This document shows positions 51,328-60,247 of a stretch of 64,000 nucleotides of DNA, piece by piece. The position numbers and the translations under genes were made by a program. Numbering within the stretch: position 1 is the first letter of the stretch; every line of letters starts with the position of its first letter. Under the pieces are notes generated by a model. It was not told the DNA's origin. It did not search any database and saw nothing but the letters and a program-made list of their open reading frames with translations. Where the stretch lies: contig JAZRMW010000043.1 of NCBI GenBank assembly GCA_045647865.1, positions 1-64,000 of the forward strand, given 5' to 3'. The stretch is from Phocaeicola_A sp045647865. Its GTDB lineage: Bacteria; Bacteroidota; Bacteroidia; Bacteroidales; Bacteroidaceae.

Positions 51328-53286
51328 TCATTTGTTAATGATACACCCATATGGAATCTCTGCATTCACTCCTAAAGGTATATTCAAATCATGGTCGCAG
51401 GCAAGTCTGACAGAGCCATTATTCTTGACAATAAAATTACTTCCTGATAAGAAATTGATAGATGCATTATCTAATACTCCTCCGTTAACAACCAGTATTC
51501 CACCGTTACAAACAGTAATAGTGGCTCCATTGTGCATAATCATATTATTCGTGATGTTTAATGTAGCTCCATTTTTAATGCAAATATGATTGTATTTATA
51601 TCCATAGTCGTTATCAGTTTCATTGGTTGTGACAAAAATTGTATCACGATAGTCTGGTAACAAATTTTCAAGATAACCATATTCGTTCATCGGACCGTAA
51701 TTAGCATCAGAGTCATCTCCATCTGATATGTCGGAAACCCATGAGGGGCAAGATTCAGGCTTGTCTCCTAATCCCCAAAAATAAAAGCCGTCTCCATCTG
51801 CATCTTCACATACAATATCGTTGTCCGTATAATTCATTATCGTAAAGGGATATGAAAGAGAATATGTATTATTCATCTGTACCGGATTATGGAAAAGCAG
51901 ATACATATATCCTCCCTCCAATGTACGTGTTTTTGGATAATTATCTTTAAAAATCCAACATGTCATACCTATTCTGTAATCATTTTCGCTAATTACATGT
52001 TGGTTTATAAATCTATAGTAATTATTATTTGTGTCGTATTTGAATATTTGACATATGGAGTCTCCCGCCTGTATTACTTTGTATCCAACGAGGGTCATGG
52101 CATGGTTGAGATAGTAACTAGATGTTGTGGGGGATGTGGTAAACCCTGACACCAATGGACCTCTTTGTATTAATGCTTGCTTGATGTTGTCATCTGCTGT
52201 TCCACCTACAAAATTATAGCCAGAAAATGCTACATGTTGTTGTGGAGTGATATCATCACTCATGCATATTGGATGTGGTTCGTCAACAAAGGGATATGTC
52301 TCTTCATCACATGTTCCATAATCTCTTAGATAATTGAGAGCATATTCATAGCTCAATCCACCTGAATAAGGATCCGACAATCTGGATGCACATACGGCAA
52401 TGTTTTGTTCGGACAAATCTAAATTTATCAGTTTGTTGTAGTATAGATTTACCATGGATTCTGCGACACTTACAACTGTAAATGAAGTACAATACGGACT
52501 GTCTCCTTGATCTTTTGCTGGGGTAATCCAATTTTTTCCATGTCGGTATCTCCAATCAAAACAGTCAATATATGGTGATGTGCTTCGGGGTGATGTGCTA
52601 GCTGTATTGGGTTCCCCGAATTCGAAGATTCCCCCTTGGTAATACTCTAATCCTCCTGTTTCTGTACTGTCGGTCATACCTAAAATCCTTTTCCGCTCTT
52701 CGTATCCTTTCAGTGATAAAGGTGTAACCCCTGCCCACCATAATTTGTTATTATTCTTATTATATTCATTAATACTTTCAGCAATGGCTTCCACTTGCTT
52801 GTATCTGATACTGTCTGGATCTTCTAGCAAGAAAACACTTCTGTTGTTTATGTTACCAGTTGATACAATGTTTATATTTTCTACTTTGACAAAAGCATTT
52901 TTGATGATAAATTTAATAGATGTCGGACGAATGGAATTCAATGATGTTGATTCCATCCCATAGTTGCAGAAGGTGACAGTATCTTCGTCATAGATTTCTT
53001 TGTAAGTTTCAGCAACAAGATAATTTGTTTCGTTTTCATCTTGTAACAAAATCCTAACCAGATAATTCTGTCCTAAGTTTGGAATAATTTTCGCATCGAT
53101 AGTAACTCCAAAAACATTATCAAAATTTCCAAAAGGCATAATGACTGTGTCTTTACAAAAACTTTTGCTTACATTTATTACATCATTTACAGGACTGTTT
53201 TCTGTTGCGATTGTGGCTCCAAAGGAGTACAAATTAATAATAAGGCACATGAATAAACTGTGCATAATCAATAGGAACTGTTTCAT
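51328..53286 (-). CDS. Secreted papain-family (C1) cysteine peptidase with C-terminal beta-solenoid
   Basis: A 652-aa protein with signal peptide ending near ATIATEN (about 22-30). A beta-rich N-terminal part (about 30-200) precedes a C1A peptidase domain (about 240-470). Catalytic residues are placed at Gln260 in KDQGDS, Cys266 in PYCTSF, His395 in LNHAMTLVGY and Asn449 in FKDNYP. A DADGDGFYFWG and SDGDDSDANYG stretch near 500-550 looks like calcium-binding. The C-terminal 75 residues (KNGATLNITNN...NGGILVVNGGVLDN) form beta-solenoid turns like those of the lipoprotein at 56694. It would degrade proteins outside the cell or at its surface. AT-rich composition contrasts with the genes next to it, suggesting acquisition. 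Confidence 0.85.
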   Translation of the reverse strand: MKQFLLIMHSLFMCLIINLYSFGATIATENSPVNDVINVSKSFCKDTVIMPFGNFDNVFGVTIDAKIIPNLGQNYLVRILLQDENETNYLVAETYKEIYDEDTVTFCNYGMESTSLNSIRPTSIKFIIKNAFVKVENINIVSTGNINNRSVFLLEDPDSIRYKQVEAIAESINEYNKNNNKLWWAGVTPLSLKGYEERKRILGMTDSTETGGLEYYQGGIFEFGEPNTASTSPRSTSPYIDCFDWRYRHGKNWITPAKDQGDSPYCTSFTVVSVAESMVNLYYNKLINLDLSEQNIAVCASRLSDPYSGGLSYEYALNYLRDYGTCDEETYPFVDEPHPICMSDDITPQQHVAFSGYNFVGGTADDNIKQALIQRGPLVSGFTTSPTTSSYYLNHAMTLVGYKVIQAGDSICQIFKYDTNNNYYRFINQHVISENDYRIGMTCWIFKDNYPKTRTLEGGYMYLLFHNPVQMNNTYSLSYPFTIMNYTDNDIVCEDADGDGFYFWGLGDKPESCPSWVSDISDGDDSDANYGPMNEYGYLENLLPDYRDTIFVTTNETDNDYGYKYNHICIKNGATLNITNNMIMHNGATITVCNGGILVVNGGVLDNASINFLSGSNFIVKNNGSVRLACDHDLNIPLGVNAEIPYGCIINK

Positions 53287-53322
53287 TGTAATTCTATTTG
53301 TTTTTTAGTAAAAATTAGTAAG

Positions 53323-53928
53323 TTATAGATTTTTATTCATAATCCCCTTATCCGCAAATTCCAGCATGGGAATGTCTCCCTTGCTGTCACCATACGCATA
53401 GAGGTAATAGTTTTCGCGGTCAGGTTCTTCTTCCAACAGTCGGTGGACTTTCTCTTTCCCGTTACAGTTTGGGGACAGGAAACGGCCGGTCAAGATTCCG
53501 TTCTCGTCAGTTTCCACTTGTGTGGCAATCACCTTGTCCACTCCGTATCGGTTGGCCCATGGTTGTATCCATTCCTTGATGCTGGCACTGACGATGCAGA
53601 CGGAATGTCCCTGTTCCAGATGTTGCTTTAAAAGGCTAATCCCCTTGGAACTCAATGTTTTTTCTATCTTATCAGAGAAAGTATTTCCATAAAAGCAGAA
53701 ATCCTTGTAGGGCATCCCTTTGAAGAAGTGGGCGAACAGACGCTGTTTGGCTTCGCTGTTTGGTATGATTCCCAGCAGATAGCGGCACAGCATGGGCGTG
53801 AGCCGTACCATCCCACTCATGAAGCATCTCCAGCCTTTGGCATGGATGATGAATAGGGACAGTGTGTCGCGGGTGGTCAGTGTGCCGTCGAAATCAAAGG
53901 CGGCAATGGTCCTTTTGGCAGTTTCCAT
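53323..53928 (-). CDS. HAD-IB family phosphatase
   Basis: A 201-aa haloacid-dehalogenase phosphatase. Motif I is AAFDFDGTLTTRDT (nucleophile Asp about residue 12), motif II VCIVSASIKEW (about 95-105), motif IV YAYGDSKGDIPML (about 180-192). The start MDIMETAKRTIAAFDFDG vs METAKRT: the ATG at 53928 gives METAKRTIAAFDFDGTLT and was chosen. It is the last gene of the GT-C/UbiA/HAD operon, 13 bp after the UbiA gene. In that place it may remove the 5-phosphate from a polyprenyl-phosphoryl pentose phosphate, as a different phosphatase does in the mycobacterial decaprenyl-phosphoryl-ribose pathway (inference). Confidence 0.87.
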   Translation of the reverse strand: METAKRTIAAFDFDGTLTTRDTLSLFIIHAKGWRCFMSGMVRLTPMLCRYLLGIIPNSEAKQRLFAHFFKGMPYKDFCFYGNTFSDKIEKTLSSKGISLLKQHLEQGHSVCIVSASIKEWIQPWANRYGVDKVIATQVETDENGILTGRFLSPNCNGKEKVHRLLEEEPDRENYYLYAYGDSKGDIPMLEFADKGIMNKNL

Positions 53929-53941
53929 AATGTCTATAGTA

Positions 53942-54820
53942 TTAGAGATACAGGATAATGACGAAACTGGCAATCCAACAGAGAATGCACAGCTGTAGGA
54001 AGTGGTCATATACGAGCAGCCTTGTGGGGCTGCCGCTACGCGCATCCACCATGGTCAGTTGCAGATAGCGGAACATGCCCAACAGGACGAAGATGGCAGT
54101 CAGATAAAGGTGTGACGACCCTGTGCGTTCCATCACCTCAGCCGATAGTGTGTACATGAAATAGCATACCAGTGTGACGGCTACGGTGATGGCAATGGCC
54201 GTATCGACGAAAGAGCGGTTATATCGTTCTACATTCCTGCGCGTTTGTTTGCCTCCGTGTTCGTATATCAGTACATCATCCCTCCGTTTGGCCAGTGCCA
54301 GAAACAGTGCCAGCAGGAACGTCATCAGTACAATCCAGTGTGAGAGGACGATGCCCGTGGACACACTGCCGGCCATAAGCCGCAGGACAAATCCCGTTGA
54401 GATGATGAATATATCTACCAGAGCTATCCGTTTCAGCCACAAGCAGTATGCCACATTCAATACCAGGTAGCACAGCAAGATGTCCGTCAGTCTTTTCCCG
54501 ACAGTCAGCCATGCAGTCACCAAAGCTATGCCCGCCAGTGTGATACCCACCCCTACAGCCCATTGTTTGCCGATGTGTCCTGCTGCTACTGGCCGATGGC
54601 GCTTTTGCGGATGTAGGCGGTCGGCTTCGGCATCTGCCACATCGTTGAAACAATAGATGCCACTTGCCGCCAGACAGTAGGCTACCATAGCTGCCATAGC
54701 ATCCCAAAAATGGATGTTGTCAGCCATTTGTCCGCTGAAAAACAATGGAGTCAGTACGAACAGGTTCTTCAGCCATTGTTCGGGACGGAGAAGTTTTAGC
54801 AAGTGCTTCATTTTCTTCAT
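53942..54820 (-). CDS. UbiA-type prenyl-phosphate phosphoribosyltransferase-like protein
   Basis: A 292-aa membrane protein with eight or nine helices. LLRPEQWLKNLFVLTPLFFSG (in two parts at about 9-29) and NDVADAEADRLHPQKRHRP (about 59-77) are the substrate and Mg2+ motifs; the NDxxDxxxD aspartates are intact. The closest group I recognise is that of decaprenyl-phosphate phosphoribosyltransferase (Rv3806c-like), which moves phosphoribose from PRPP to a polyprenyl phosphate. It overlaps the GT-C-like gene by 4 nt (ATGA) and precedes the HAD phosphatase by 13 bp. The pathway product would be a polyprenyl-phospho-pentose donor used outside the membrane. Confidence 0.85.
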   Translation of the reverse strand: MKKMKHLLKLLRPEQWLKNLFVLTPLFFSGQMADNIHFWDAMAAMVAYCLAASGIYCFNDVADAEADRLHPQKRHRPVAAGHIGKQWAVGVGITLAGIALVTAWLTVGKRLTDILLCYLVLNVAYCLWLKRIALVDIFIISTGFVLRLMAGSVSTGIVLSHWIVLMTFLLALFLALAKRRDDVLIYEHGGKQTRRNVERYNRSFVDTAIAITVAVTLVCYFMYTLSAEVMERTGSSHLYLTAIFVLLGMFRYLQLTMVDARSGSPTRLLVYDHFLQLCILCWIASFVIILYL

Positions 54821-56439
54821 ATCCTTTTCTTTATCTGGTATAATCTTTCAGTCACTTGTTCAATGCAACCCTCCTTTACGAGGGAATGCATTGCGGAATC
54901 TGTCCGGTCGCATCGCGAAGTGACGATGAATGTCTCTCTTTCACATTGGGCATGGCTGACTATGCTTTCTTTCATCTGCGCTGTCTCTTTTTCGCTTATC
55001 TGCTCAAAATGAAGAGTAATCTGTTCACCTTCCTTTGTGTAATGGGTGATGAAATGCCTGTTCCCTCCAGTTCCTGTTTCCCGATGAATCCTAAATCCTG
55101 CATCGGCCAGTCTGGTCGTATAGTGATACTCGTCCTGCCAACTAAAGACCAGCAGGTCGTAGTCTCTCTTATGCGACAAGTATGCCTCTATATTTTCCAT
55201 CCGCCTGGCCAATCCCTGCTTGAAGCGGTGTATATAGAGCGGATAGAACAGGTTGCCCGATGCCAGCATGTACTCGTCGGCAGTCGGTATGACTTGTCCG
55301 GTACCTATGCCCACCGAAATCCGATAAGGAGTCACATTCTCTTTGTACAGAGTCCATGACGGTCCGGCCTGTCCTACAGCTCCTTTTCGTTCAATCCATG
55401 CATATTGTGGCAGACTGATGCGTACGGATACCGTAAGGAACAGGACTATTCCCGCTGCAAGCACCCATCGCACAGGTCTGGAACAGACAGAGAACAACTG
55501 TTGTAAGGCAGGGACAGTCAGTAACAGTGTGAAGGGAATCAGATAGAGATAATGTTTGGCTGCACATCCTGTGTGTCGGAACATGAAGTGTAGCAAAAGT
55601 AGCGGAATCAAGGCCACAGCCAACAAAGTCCATCCTTTGCGCTTGCCCGACAAGTATATCCCGTAAGGAAGCAATCCCAGCCCCAAGACAGTATAGAAAG
55701 CCACCACAGCATAGATGACCAGCTGGCTGTAGGCCAATGTCTCGTTGAAGGAGTTGTAGGCAAACAGGCTTTCTATCGGATTGGCTTTCAGTCCATGGCA
55801 ACAACAGCTGACGAATGTGAAAATCCAAACTGCCACCAAGACAGAGCGGCCAAGACTCTCCTTCCACTTGTACCCCATCCACCACAGCAGGCAGGGATAG
55901 ACAGGATAGACAATCAGCACATCCATGCGGAAGAGTGGGGCAATACCCAACATCAGGCCACCCCAACAGAACCTCTTCTTGGCTGTCAGCCACAGGCCGG
56001 AGACAAAGAAGAAAGCTGCAAATACAGCAGAATTTGGATACATGGCAATAGCTGCCGATTCGGGAATGAGGAACATCCCCAACAGAATCCACTCGCGGCG
56101 TATGGCTGTCAGTCTGTGCACCAGTTCAACAGTCAGCAAGGCCAACACGATGGCTGTCAGAGCGGTCATCAGACAATAGACCTCTTCGCAAGTCAATGAC
56201 GGGAACAGGCGTTTGGTGCCGACTGCCATGTAAGTAACCAACGGCTGCATGTCGTACCCGTAGGAATAGACGGGCGGAAATGACCACCCCTGTTGTACCA
56301 TCATGTCACATCCTGCTATCAGGTGCATGCTGTCCGACTCGTAGCAGGTCAACGGCCATGCACCGGCTAATGTCCAGATGGCATATAGAGTGAATGCCAG
56401 TGGGTAGGGATTGCTGATGTTTCTTTTGATAATCGTCAC
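54817..56439 (-). CDS. GT-C-like membrane glycosyltransferase (unassigned)
   Basis: A 540-aa polytopic protein. About 10-11 helices span residues 1-345, followed by a soluble domain (about 350-540). The first periplasmic loop contains ESDSMHL (about 34-40), in the place where GT-C enzymes (ArnT, Emb, PMT) carry catalytic acidic residues. ALFRMDVLIVYP (about 167-178) is also seen in this class. It would transfer a sugar from a polyprenyl-phosphate donor. As first gene of an operon with UbiA- and HAD-type proteins, it is the likely user of the donor they make. No named family could be fixed from sequence alone. Confidence 0.65.
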   Translation of the reverse strand: MTIIKRNISNPYPLAFTLYAIWTLAGAWPLTCYESDSMHLIAGCDMMVQQGWSFPPVYSYGYDMQPLVTYMAVGTKRLFPSLTCEEVYCLMTALTAIVLALLTVELVHRLTAIRREWILLGMFLIPESAAIAMYPNSAVFAAFFFVSGLWLTAKKRFCWGGLMLGIAPLFRMDVLIVYPVYPCLLWWMGYKWKESLGRSVLVAVWIFTFVSCCCHGLKANPIESLFAYNSFNETLAYSQLVIYAVVAFYTVLGLGLLPYGIYLSGKRKGWTLLAVALIPLLLLHFMFRHTGCAAKHYLYLIPFTLLLTVPALQQLFSVCSRPVRWVLAAGIVLFLTVSVRISLPQYAWIERKGAVGQAGPSWTLYKENVTPYRISVGIGTGQVIPTADEYMLASGNLFYPLYIHRFKQGLARRMENIEAYLSHKRDYDLLVFSWQDEYHYTTRLADAGFRIHRETGTGGNRHFITHYTKEGEQITLHFEQISEKETAQMKESIVSHAQCERETFIVTSRCDRTDSAMHSLVKEGCIEQVTERLYQIKKRI

Positions 56440-56629
56440 TTTGTACTCGTTTTTTTGAATGCAAAGTTAGGGAATGGAATCGAATCGGCAATAGTCTGAA
56501 GCGCCTGTACGGTATGTTTATTTGTGCTGATGATTTTGATAAGATGGTTTTCTCAGCTTTGAATAGCTTGAAAATCAAGCAGGTTGTAGTGCAAAGAGTA
56601 TAAGTTGGATGTGAAATATAATAAATGAC

Positions 56630-56668
56630 AAGGGCGACGCTTTCTTTTATGTAGAAAGCATCGCCCTT
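56630..56668 (-). terminator. Terminator after the beta-solenoid lipoprotein gene
   Basis: 16-bp arms AAGGGCGACGCTTTCT and AGAAAGCATCGCCCTT with one mismatch and a 7-nt loop, followed on the minus strand by an AT-rich tract. Confidence 0.7.
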
Positions 56669-56693
56669 GCTCCTGATGTCTGCTAGGGTAGGT

Positions 56694-57419
56694 TCAATAT
56701 TTTACCAGTTCTTGGATATCTAAAGAATCTAATTTCTCCAGTTTTGATGAGGTTGGGTCTGTAAATGATCCAGGTGCATAGATATTCCAACCATCATAGT
56801 TGGGTACATTGCCTGTGGGGGCATCAGACTCTTCGTCATAGCCAGTACATGTGAGGATGAATCCTGCTGTTAAATGTAGGCTTTCTATACTCTTTAAGAT
56901 AATGGATCCTCTAAAATCAAGTTCCAATCTTCCTTTAGGTTCGATGGTCAAATCCACCTGTTTGAGGCATCCTCCAACATACATGTAGCCTCCGCTTTCA
57001 ATGGTAATGGTGGCATCGTTGTGCATGGTGTGGTCTTTTAAGACCTGCAGAGAGCCGTTTTTCTTGACGATGATGTGTGAGTTGATGGTACCACTGTTTC
57101 CTGCAAACAGGGTGGTGTCCGTTTGATGATCTGTGATGTACAACGTGTTCAGTGCGGGTGGGAGGGGTTCGTCTTCGCCACCGATATTAGGTATTGTGTC
57201 AGAGGGGGAGGGAGTCTGTATCGTGTCTGGATTGATAGGGGTATCGCCGATGTCACCTGGTTTGACAGGTTTTTGCTCTCCTGGGGTTTGCATGGTTTTG
57301 TCATCATCGATGTTTAGTCCTTTGTCTGTGGTGATGATGAGGTCGTCTTCTTTGTCTGATGAGCATGAGAGGCAGGCCCCTGCCAGCATCAAGCATCCGA
57401 TAATGTGTTTTGCTTTCAT
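56694..57419 (-). CDS. Beta-solenoid lipoprotein
   Basis: A 241-aa lipoprotein: MKAKHIIGCLMLAGACLSCS offers lipidation at Cys16 or Cys19. A Pro/Asp/Thr-rich stalk (about 25-90: PGEQKPVKPGDIGDTPINPD) leads to a C-terminal beta-solenoid (about 92-200) with turns such as GTINSHIIVKKNGSLQVL, HNDATITIESGGYMYVGG and LTIEPKGRLELDFRG. These turns resemble the C-terminal repeats of the papain-family peptidase at 51328-53286 (shared pattern MHNxATIT...GG...VxGG). The stalk would hold the domain away from the outer membrane. Function unknown. A good promoter lies upstream at 57456-57486. Confidence 0.72.
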   Translation of the reverse strand: MKAKHIIGCLMLAGACLSCSSDKEDDLIITTDKGLNIDDDKTMQTPGEQKPVKPGDIGDTPINPDTIQTPSPSDTIPNIGGEDEPLPPALNTLYITDHQTDTTLFAGNSGTINSHIIVKKNGSLQVLKDHTMHNDATITIESGGYMYVGGCLKQVDLTIEPKGRLELDFRGSIILKSIESLHLTAGFILTCTGYDEESDAPTGNVPNYDGWNIYAPGSFTDPTSSKLEKLDSLDIQELVKY

Positions 57420-57455
57420 ATTTTTCTTGGAATAAGTTTTTTACGTTTGATGTTA

Positions 57456-57486
57456 CAAAGATAATAACTTTATGGATAATGGCCAA
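57456..57486 (-). promoter_or_regulatory. Promoter of the beta-solenoid lipoprotein gene
   Basis: Minus strand: TTG (complement of 57484-57486), 20-nt spacer, TATCTTTG (complement of 57456-57463), 36 bp before the ATG. The rest of the 316-bp divergent region up to 57735 shows only a weak TACTTTG before the TPR gene. Confidence 0.65.
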
Positions 57487-57735
57487 TGAATTTTCTTATG
57501 ATGTAGAATCCATGTGTTTGGTATGATGGTTTGGAGGATTTTGTAAACTGTTGGTTATGAAGCAGAATGAGGACTTTTGTCGTTTAGTGATACCCCGAAT
57601 ATAATGTGTCTCAGTATGACGTTTTTTGATAGAAAAAGGCAAGGAAAACGGGTGTTTTCTGCAGCGCGTTTTTGTGTATGTGCGTTTTTATATGTTACTT
57701 TGCATGAAACAAATCATGAGAGAGACATAATTGGT

Positions 57736-59613
57736 ATGAAAACAAAATGGTGGATATGGTGTTTGCTGATGCTCGTCGGTGGGTGTGTGAGCGAAAGCGG
57801 ACAGTGGCTTGGAAGAGCTGAGGCTTGTATGGAGGCAGACCCGCTTTGTGCCTATCAATGCCTGCAACAGATTGACCCTGCAGAGCACAGGCTCACGGAG
57901 GAGCAGCGGGCCAGATATGCTTTGCTACAGGTGCAAGCCATGCACAAGTGTCGGATGCCGTTGGCCGATGACTCATTGATAAATATAGCTGTGGCCTATT
58001 ATTAAAGAGGGGATGACAGACATGCTTTGGCCAAGGCTTTGCTGTACAAGGGATTGGTCTGTAAGCAGAACGGGCAGGCCGAACAGGCTGCCGAAGCGTT
58101 TGCTGCCAGCGAACGGAACTTCGAGCGGGTGGATGATGCCCAGTACAAGGCACTGCTTTTTGACCACTATGGCATGTTGCTCTTCAAGCAGGCCATGTAT
58201 GAGGAGGCACTTAACTACTTCAAACTTACCCGTGACTACGAAATGCAGGGCGATTCGGCACACTATGTGGTGTCCACTTATCGGCGCATGGCAATGGTGT
58301 ATGACCTGTTGGGGGATACGGACAGTGCCCGCATCTGTTATGCTGAGGGGTTGGCCTATGCTGAAGACAAAGGGGTACGCTCAAGAAATTACTATCTGTT
58401 GTTGCAGAACTATGCCTCGTTTCTGACCGAGAGCAGCGACTATTCCGAAGCGGAGCGCCTGTTGCTGCAGTGTGTCGGTCAGGTGGCCGACTCGGCCTAC
58501 GCATACACGCTCTTTTCTTCGCTAGCTACGCTCTATTATGAGAAAAAGGAATACGAACAGGCCATTGATTATGCTGAGAAGGTGCTGGAAAGCCGGGACA
58601 GCCTGACCGTATGTGGTGGCTATCTGCGCCTCTACAGGATATATCGCGACATGGGTGACCTGGAGGTTGCCATGCGTTATCATGACCTTTATCGCCACTA
58701 CGACAATGACTTGTCTATGCGCCGACGGACAGCTCAGGTGGCAGCTGTACCTCACCGTATGGAGAACCGTTTGTTGCGGGAGGAGAACAGGGGGTGGCAA
58801 CAGCGTCAATGGAAGTGGATGGCTTTGGTGAGTGTTCTGCTGATTGTGGCGTGGGGTTTCTTCCGTCTGCTCCGAAGGAGGCATCAGGCGGCACAAGTCC
58901 AAAGCCTGCAACAATTGAGTGGGATGAAGAAAACCTTGACGGAAACGGAACAGCAGTTGGGAGAGACAGCCGTGAACTTGGGAGGGCTGAAAGGAGTGGT
59001 CACCAGTCAGAGCAATGTCATCAACCGGCTGAAAAAGGAGCAGCAGAGAGCCAAAGAGGAACACAAGGAGGAAATCAGGAACTTGAAGGAGAGCATACGT
59101 GCACTGGAGACTGAGATGCGCCGACTGAAGGATGAAGACCGTGCCCTGAAACGGACAGAGAGTGAACAACAGCAGGCTTTGAAGAAATTGAATTGGGAGT
59201 TGAAGATGAAGACCGACAACCTGGCCAGAGTGGAGTACCAACATGCCATTGACCAACAGTTGAACCGCTATGTAATGACGGTGCAGGATGCTGTAGCTGT
59301 GGACATGCTGATGCAACTCCGGTATAATCAGAGGGAGTTTGCACGATATGACATCCGTCCGTCGGAGTACCTGCCCTTATTGAAAGTGTTGCTGGCCCAG
59401 AAGAATCTGGCCTTGGCTGAAAGGTTGGAGAATTGCGGATTGGAACGCAAGAAACTGATTATGTGCTACCTGATAGCTCTCGGATTGGATGACGTAGAGA
59501 TGATGTCCCGTGCAGCTTGTCTTTCTGTCAACTCGGTGAAAGCTTATCGTCGGAAATGTAGGGAGGTGATAGAAGCCCCCTCCGGCTCCCCCAAAGGGGG
59601 AGAGGCTTTCTAA
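57736..59613 (+). pseudogene. TPR/coiled-coil/HTH membrane regulator interrupted by an in-frame stop
   Basis: Two ORFs in the same frame are joined only by a TAA at 58003-58005, so one gene of about 625 codons has a single nonsense codon. The N-terminus MKTKWWIWCLLMLVGGC is a lipoprotein-type signal (Cys17). TPR helices run on both sides of the stop (about 20-340); a membrane helix follows (WMALVSVLLIVAWGFFRLL, about 358-376), then a long coiled coil (about 385-490) and a C-terminal HTH-like segment (about 575-612) with MSRAACLSVNSVKAYRRKCR. This layout is common for Bacteroidales TPR regulators. A single change from GAA, CAA, AAA or TCA would explain the TAA. The downstream frame is well kept, so the loss is recent, a sequencing error, or bypassed by a new start. 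Confidence 0.8.
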
Positions 59614-60168
59614 AAACTCAACACCCCGAAGTAACAAATCCTGCATCTCCAGAATTTTCTGTTTCGCAAATCCGAAATCCTGCGAAATAGGGCAGAATCT
59701 TGCATATTCATACAGATGGGGAAGAGTGGTAAAATCAGTGTCATTTCCGTTTGTGCATAACCGCCACTCTTCGTGTGAACATTCGCTTCGGCGGTTGTTC
59801 ACAACCACTCCTATAGGTTGTGAACATTCGGCGCGACACTTGTGCACATGGAGGACAGCGGTTGTGCACAAGTGGTGGGGAGGTCCTGTTTTCAGGGGTT
59901 GTAGGGAGATGATGAAAATGTATAAATATACAATCGCTGTATATTTATGCAAAACAGAGGCTCTGAGAATGCGGTATTTGGGACGAGGTTCCTTTTTGGA
60001 GGGAAATATGTGATTTTTAATAAACGGTATGTATTGTATTGATTATTAGTTTGATATAAAGATGAGTGGGGCGATGCTGTTACTGCCTTGCAAACTCGGT
60101 ATGGTGAACAGGTAAAGATGGTGGTTTTGTTATTGTTGACAATGCAAATATAAATATGCGTACAAAAA
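59614..60168. repeat. Dyad-rich intergenic region
   Basis: Two strong dyads stand out: TGTTCACAACC (59796-59806) with GGTTGTGAACA (59816-59826), and CACTTGTGCACA (59837-59848) with TGTGCACAAGTG (59863-59874), both exact. TGTGAACATTCG occurs twice nearby. About 300 bp of AT-rich DNA follows with nothing recognised. Confidence 0.6.
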
Positions 60169-60225
60169 AGAGGCGCAGATTACGCGGATTACACGGAAAT
60201 GTGTAAAGCCGCGTAATCCGCGCCT
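60169..60225. terminator. Dyad repeat, GAGGCGCAGATTACGCGG family
   Basis: 18-bp arms with one mismatch, 22 bp after the FKBP stop on the minus strand. It probably terminates that gene and belongs to the ATTGCGCGGAT family. Confidence 0.7.
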
Positions 60226-60247
60226 CGATGTGAATAGTAGTGCTATA

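Noticed and set aside
58003..58005. Recoding (selenocysteine or pyrrolysine) at the in-frame stop
   Set aside because: The codon is TAA, which neither system uses, and no recoding hairpin is evident.
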